Of a DNA stretch of 64,000 nucleotides, positions 59,226-64,000 are shown piece after piece (within the stretch, counting starts at the first letter, position 1; the number at the start of each line of letters is the position of its first letter). The notes beneath the pieces are model-generated. The model saw nothing but the letters and a program-made list of their open reading frames with translations. It had not been told where the DNA came from and searched no databases. The DNA comes from Aspergillus flavus (lineage: Eukaryota; Ascomycota; Eurotiomycetes; Eurotiales; Aspergillaceae). The DNA lies in contig NC_092409.1 of the NCBI RefSeq assembly GCF_009017415.1, positions 2,418,001-2,482,000 of the forward strand, read 5' to 3'. The translations under genes were made by a program, and so were the position numbers.

Positions 59226-60374
59226 ATGTCCTTTCCGCCACCTCCAGGTCTGAAGCAAGCACCGTCCTCGCTGCCACCGCGGCCACCAAACACAGCATCT
59301 CCTTCCCCTGCATCGTCTCAGCCCGCATACTCAGCTGCGCCGTCGTATTCGTCCGCAGGGACTAGCAATGGATATGGCAGCAGCGGGCCTCGGACAGGCT
59401 ACAATGCTTTCACAGCATTTGCGCCACGCTCCGTAGCTTCTAGTCAACCTTACCGTACCAGTAGCCCCGTCGTATCCGCTCCACCAACCACCTCAGCCGG
59501 ATACTCCACCCCCACTACGGCAGGCTACGGTAGCTACTATTCGCAACCACAACAAACATACCAGAGCGGAGCCTCGTACTATGGCTCTGCCCAGTATAAT
59601 GAAAACACATATGGTCCGTCCGTGCCTCGGATCCAGAATCCCTTTCCCGCTGCGGGAGCTGACCAAGCAAACAATTATGGTATGCACGGGAGGAACTATG
59701 GGCGCAGTGAGTCTGGTTTAGATCCGGAGACAGAAGCACAAATTGCACAGTGGCAGAGTGCCTATGCGAACAGAGACGAAACACAGTCGACGAGCAAGGT
59801 TCCTGGTCGCCGAGACGGATACGCGGTATCCGGCACTGGCTCTGGTGTCAATACACCCTCCGGCACCGCTACAGCAGCTACCACCCCGGCACCCGTTGCA
59901 GGCCAGGCCGAGCCGCAGAAGACCGTTGTTCGGGCTGGTGGTGGCCAGACCTGGACCGACTCAACTCTTCTGGAATGGGACCCCGCACATTTCCGTCTAT
60001 TTGTAGGAAACCTTGCCGGCGAAGTCACGGACGATTCGTTGCTGAAGGCGTTCGCGAAATACACTTCCGTCCAGAAAGCCCGAGTGATCCGCGACAAACG
60101 CACGCAGAAGAGCAAAGGGTATGGGTTCGTCAGTTTCAGCGACGGAGATGACTACTTCAAAGCTGCGAGGGAAATGCAAGGGAAGTATATTGGGTCCCAC
60201 CCTGTCCTGCTCCGCCGCGCCACTACTGAGGTCCGTCCGGTGGCTAACTCAAAGAATGGGAAGAAGCACGGCGGTGGGGGTGGCTCGGGAGGCGGCCACG
60301 GCGGAGGAAAAGTCAAGCATGATGGGATCAGAAAGCCTGGCAAGACCAAGGGCGGGTTGAGGATCATCGGATAG
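59226..60374 (+). CDS. RRM protein, RBM42-like
   Basis: RNA-binding protein with a single RRM near the C-terminus, as in RBM42. No intron is needed. The start at 59226 (MSFPPPPGLKQAP) gives 382 aa; upstream in-frame codons lack an ATG close to the domain. The N-terminal 200 residues are Ser/Tyr/Pro/Gly-rich and disordered. Then a TEAQIAQWQSAYANR segment, typical of this family, precedes the RRM: RNP2 RLFVGNL at about 257-263 and RNP1 KGYGFVSF at about 297-304. After the RRM, a Gly-rich stretch and the short conserved tail KHDGIRKPGKTKGGLRIIG close the protein. By family knowledge it is a splicing- or snRNP-associated protein. Confidence 0.87.
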   Translation: MSFPPPPGLKQAPSSLPPRPPNTASPSPASSQPAYSAAPSYSSAGTSNGYGSSGPRTGYNAFTAFAPRSVASSQPYRTSSPVVSAPPTTSAGYSTPTTAGYGSYYSQPQQTYQSGASYYGSAQYNENTYGPSVPRIQNPFPAAGADQANNYGMHGRNYGRSESGLDPETEAQIAQWQSAYANRDETQSTSKVPGRRDGYAVSGTGSGVNTPSGTATAATTPAPVAGQAEPQKTVVRAGGGQTWTDSTLLEWDPAHFRLFVGNLAGEVTDDSLLKAFAKYTSVQKARVIRDKRTQKSKGYGFVSFSDGDDYFKAAREMQGKYIGSHPVLLRRATTEVRPVANSKNGKKHGGGGGSGGGHGGGKVKHDGIRKPGKTKGGLRIIG

Positions 60375-61033
60375 TGCGCAGGTATTAGACTGTATACGTA
60401 TGCTGAGCGTTTCCAAGATAAAACATAATGATACACATTTGAGTCCTTTACATCCTTTACATCAACGGTTAATACCTGAAACCCAACGTGGAGCATCAAA
60501 TTCATCTCATTTGCTCATCAAAGGCAATGGATATATCTTCAATCTAATCAAAATATGATACAACCCCATCAATTCACATAAAAACACATGCACATCATAA
60601 TATCATCTCATCGTATCCCAAAAAGCAATATATAACCACATAACAAGAACAATATAAACACCAATATTTTTGCAACAACGGAAAACAACATAAAAAATAC
60701 CCAAAAACCAACATAAACTCATACCAAACCATAAGACATAACCATAAACATAAACATAATCAGCATAAAAGTTCTTCGCATCGCAGTCGTAATTCCATAA
60801 TCAAAACCTGTCTGACCCGAGATTCACAGGTCGTTGTGTATAGCGTAGCGTAGCATAATATAGAAATTTCGATCGGCAGTGTCCGAGATAATTAGGGGTG
60901 TGTGAAGAAAAGAATTCATAGCGGGTCGGGCCTGAGTCGGGTCGTCCCGAGGTATGAATGAACAGTTGCGACATCGTGCGCCGTAAGATATGGTGGAGTA
61001 AAATTCAAAAGTCGGAGAATTTGTCGAAGACTA
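60375..61033. other. 3' flank of RRM gene and small membrane-protein gene
   Basis: AT-rich, with CATAAA-type short repeats near 60700-60770 and no ORF. Convergent 3' regions of two genes. Confidence 0.55.
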
Positions 61034-61183
61034 TTACCCCTCTTCTGCGCTTTCTTCATCGACGGCTCTCTTCTTCGAGAAGAATGATACGTGGTTTTGC
61101 ATGGCGTAGATTCCGAAGCCGGCGATGGCGAGGATGAGGAAAAGGATGATGATGATGACTGCGATGGTGATGTTCCTTTTCAT
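61034..61183 (-). CDS. Small single-pass membrane protein, 49 aa
   Basis: ATG at 61183, TAA at 61036-61034. The sequence opens MKRNITIAV and runs through a 20-residue hydrophobic helix (VIIIILFLILAIAGFGIYAM, about residues 9-28), then QNHVSFFSKKRAVDEESAEEG. The basic N-terminus, strong transmembrane segment and short basic-then-acidic cytosolic tail make a coherent protein, and the run of Ile/Leu codons is unlikely in noncoding DNA. It is too short for a 60-codon ORF filter. Function is unknown; it could be a small ER, mitochondrial or plasma-membrane subunit. The region upstream (61184 onward) reads like a leader. Confidence 0.55.
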   Translation of the reverse strand: MKRNITIAVIIIILFLILAIAGFGIYAMQNHVSFFSKKRAVDEESAEEG

Positions 61184-62993
61184 TTTGGTGATCGATAAAT
61201 ATATATGCAGTTATTTGTTTCGCAATATAAGATTAAATTAAGGCCCGTCGGAATGAAGATTGAGGGATAAAGAAGGAAGAGATGAAGATCGGATAAACAA
61301 TTGATCTATACAATAAGGTTATCGATAGATGAAATGATGGGGTGAATTGATTTCTCGAAACCCCCAGAAGCATTCCAAGGGATATCAGAGCAAGAGAGGA
61401 ATGGAATGCATGGGACTCTCCAGTATAAGAGGGAAAACGAGGTCGCACGACGTGGCCCAGCCATGTTGATTTCAGACCTTTGGTGGTGGCTGGACGGATT
61501 GGAAATTAGCTTATCATCTTGGATGGATCTAGAGTGAGTGGGTCGACATGCACGTGTTGATTGGGTATCTGATACATAAGCTGTCAGGCTAGTTCTTAGG
61601 CGCTCCAGGTACCAGGGACTTGCTTGGTCCCAGCCTCCGGATTTTTGCCCTAACACGGGATGGAGAACTTGCTTGGGCATGCTGAGGTAGCCCCGTCACA
61701 GCGCCTGTTTTTGCCCTGTTTTATGGTCAAGGGCCGCTTGGATCTAAAGCTAGTAGCAGCTCGCTCGAGTATCGACCTTCGTTAGATCGTGTACCGCTTT
61801 ACTCCGTACTTGGAGATTCTAAGTTGTCATGGGTCTAGGTCTACGGCAAGCCAATGGGCCAAGCGGGAACCTTCAGTAACCTAAACAATGCGATTTTTGC
61901 TGGCTCTCATACATGCCATATAAAATCCACAGTCGACTATGTCCATTGAGTCTAACCGGTCATTATAGTGTTCCTCTCTAAGGACTTGCCAGTGTACAAC
62001 AGAAGATATATTTTACCTGACTTATAATATATCTCCAGCGTCGCCTTTATTGTTCTTCAATGGCCGGGGTGTCCGTAAGCCTACGTGATAAAGATGGGTT
62101 TTTCGGTACCATTAAAGTGTTCAAGCAGTAGAGTTTAAGTCCTTAAAAAGTTTCTATAAAATTAAAACTCGACAAGTTGCTATACATGCCGAAGAATTTA
62201 CGTACAAGCATCGGGACGATATGAAGTACAGACATTTGTTAGGCTTTCTCAAATAAAGAACTTACGGGCTACATAAGTACGTTCTGCTAACAAGTCCTTA
62301 GTCATTACTTACCAATAAACTAGGCCTTGGTTAGCAGTATATATCCATTTTGTTGGTGACTACATAGATACAGCTGATTATGATAGGTCGACAGCCTAAT
62401 AAACTTGCATCAGCTTGTTCACACGACTGAGACGACAGCTCAGCCCCTGTGGACTACCTCGCATTCTACCGATCTAGATGTTTATGGTGAGACATGGGAC
62501 ATCTCCTCTCTTGCATAACCCGGTATTCTCGAAAGTCTGAGAAAGGCAGGTGAGAAGCTTGGGAGGGGTCAAGGCTAGCCAAACCAACTACGCAAACTGT
62601 CTATGTTAATTCGATGATATACTCTAGAAGAAGTCTTCCGGTGCCGGGGAATTGTCAGACCTTCCGTGCCCACAACAAGCTGGTAAACCCATGGTTGGCT
62701 TCTAGAAAGCTGCAATCGTGGATTGATAGACTCCTTACCCAACAGGGAAAGTGGGTCCGAGAAACACTACATCGTCCAGACTGAATGCCGTTCACGAATC
62801 CACACAGCAGAATGGCTAATCGAGGCCAAGTGGCCAATCCTCGTATCTTCCTAGATTAACCAGGGGCTAGTATGCACGATAACATACGAAAAGGATGTCT
62901 GCTGAACTCTACCCTGAATCAACTTTCTAACAAACCAGCGTCGATGCCCTGCGAAAAGAGTGTGGCCTTTAGTCCGCCAAACTGACGAGCAAA
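61184..62993. other. Intergenic, 1.8 kb
   Basis: No supported ORF. A TACTCCGTA motif lies at 61800-61808. The sequence is AT-rich from 61.9 to 62.4 kb. It should include promoters for the small membrane protein (-) and the rhodopsin-like gene (+). Confidence 0.5.
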
Positions 62994-64000
62994 ATGGCCC
63001 CCCTGGCAGGCGATGCAAGGTCAGTCCTGAAGGGAACATGGAGTCTAGCTGCGGTAGCGATTGTGGTTATGGTACTGCGGGTTGTGGCGAAACTAAAGCT
63101 TCGCCACGTCGGAATAGATGATTGTGCAATGATCACAGCTCTGGTGAGAACATCATCTCAGGAATCATACGGGGGCTACAACTCAACGAATAGATTCGGC
63201 TAACTGTTCAATCCTATATAACAGCTCCTTGCGCTCGTCACATCTACCCTGTTCAGCGTCGCTGTCGTTGTCTACGGCTTTGGTGATGGCTTGGATACAC
63301 ACAACCACTCGGACCTGGTCAATGCTTTGAAATACTATGTCATTTTGCAGGTTTTCGGTATAGCTAGTAGCTGTATGGGTCGAGTGGCGTTCATCTTCTA
63401 CCTGCTGCCTATCCTCTCGACGACAAAGATCTCTAAGATCATCTTGCGAGGGCTCCTAACACTGCAGGTGGTTAACTTCGTTTCAATTGTACTACTCCTC
63501 TCACAGTGCCGTGATATACGAGGCATATGGGACCCCCTGTTCGCCGAAAGAACAGAGTGCATGGATGTTTCCGTTGAGATCTATTATGGATACTTCCAAT
63601 GCTGTAAGTTGTTCATCAAGAACCCCAGCCGTTTTCTCCAAGAAACTCAGAAGTCTAGCCTGCAACGGCTTAACCGATTTGATCCTCTCCGTCTACCCGT
63701 CCTATATCTTCTGGAATCTCAAACTACGACTCCGGGTTAAGATTAGCTTGGTAATTTTAATAAGTCTGGGCCTCCTGTAAGTAGGAATCTAATTTGTGCA
63801 GAAGGAAATCCTACAATCCTTGAACGTCAAAGAAAATACCTAATCCAAAGCTCAACACAAACAGCTCCATGGTAGCAGCGGTAATGAAAGCCGCATATCT
63901 TGAGCAGATCATTACCTATGGAAGCACAGCGACATGCTGGGCAATGATCGAAAGCTATCTCGTCATCATCACTGCGTCAATTCCCTGTCTGCGATCGTTT
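62994..64000 (+). CDS. Rhodopsin-like fungal integral membrane protein, 3' end outside window
   Basis: Member of the large fungal family of seven-helix membrane proteins related to the PTH11 / rhodopsin-domain group. Exons: 62994-63143 (MAPLAGDARSVLKG...), 63225-63603, 63659-63776 and 63865 to the window edge, all in phase. Visible signatures: LRVVAKLKLRHVGIDDCAMITAL (R-x-x-x-x-D-D pattern), a predicted transmembrane pair around VILQVFGIASSCMGRVAFIF, the Cys-containing GIWDPLFAERTECMD, DLILSVYPSYIFWNLKLR, and the start of the last block, IESYLVIITASIPCLRSF. These proteins are often accessory and expanded in filamentous fungi; ligand and role are unknown. Confidence 0.8.

Overview
The window looks like a chromosomal segment of a filamentous ascomycete, most likely an Aspergillus-type Eurotiales genome. 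Introns are short (about 50-80 nt, GT...AG), genes lie on both strands with separate promoters, 5' leaders are rich in C+T, and several proteins are close to Aspergillus products (CulC, NimT/Cdc25, SldA/Bub1, GndA). No rRNA, tRNA, CRISPR or complete transposon was recognised.

Layout. 0-7 kb: 3' part of a cullin-3 gene (+), then the GINS subunit Sld5 (-) and the Cdc25 phosphatase NimT (-). 7-16.8 kb: a 9.7 kb interval with no confident gene, holding homopolymer tracts, palindromes and one weak three-exon small-protein candidate (-). 16.8-22.8 kb: Pol5/Mybbp1a-like nucleolar protein (+), an mARC-like MOSC protein (-) and a type I pyroglutamyl peptidase (-). 23.8-28.6 kb: an accessory block with a broken secondary-metabolism O-methyltransferase (-) and an intact six-exon cytochrome P450 (+). 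32.4-34.3 kb: a 651-residue protein of unknown function with a SANT-like segment (+). 36.3-40.1 kb: a decaying ankyrin-HET gene (-). 40.9-44.8 kb: Bub1 kinase (-), divergent from apn1 (+, 45.5-47.3 kb). 48-49.8 kb: triose-phosphate-type transporter (-). 53.8-57.7 kb: LSM12-like protein (-) and 6-phosphogluconate dehydrogenase (-). 59.2-60.4 kb: RBM42-like RRM protein (+). 61.0-61.2 kb: a 49-residue single-pass membrane protein (-). 63-64 kb: the start of a rhodopsin-like integral membrane protein (+), cut by the window edge.

How the parts relate. The conserved genes are housekeeping, with a concentration of cell-cycle and genome-maintenance functions (Cul3, Sld5, Cdc25, Bub1, Apn1). Accessory material (OMT relic plus P450; ankyrin-HET relic) lies between them. 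Both relics carry premature stops or frameshifts, so they look like decaying islands in an otherwise conserved segment. I found no clearly new multi-gene system. The observations most worth checking are the over-represented intergenic motif TACGGAGTA, the gndA 17-nt first exon with a 381-nt intron, the 49-residue membrane protein, the candidate small gene near 13 kb, and the two decaying accessory loci. All exon boundaries were inferred by eye from splice signals and reading-frame continuity, without transcript data.
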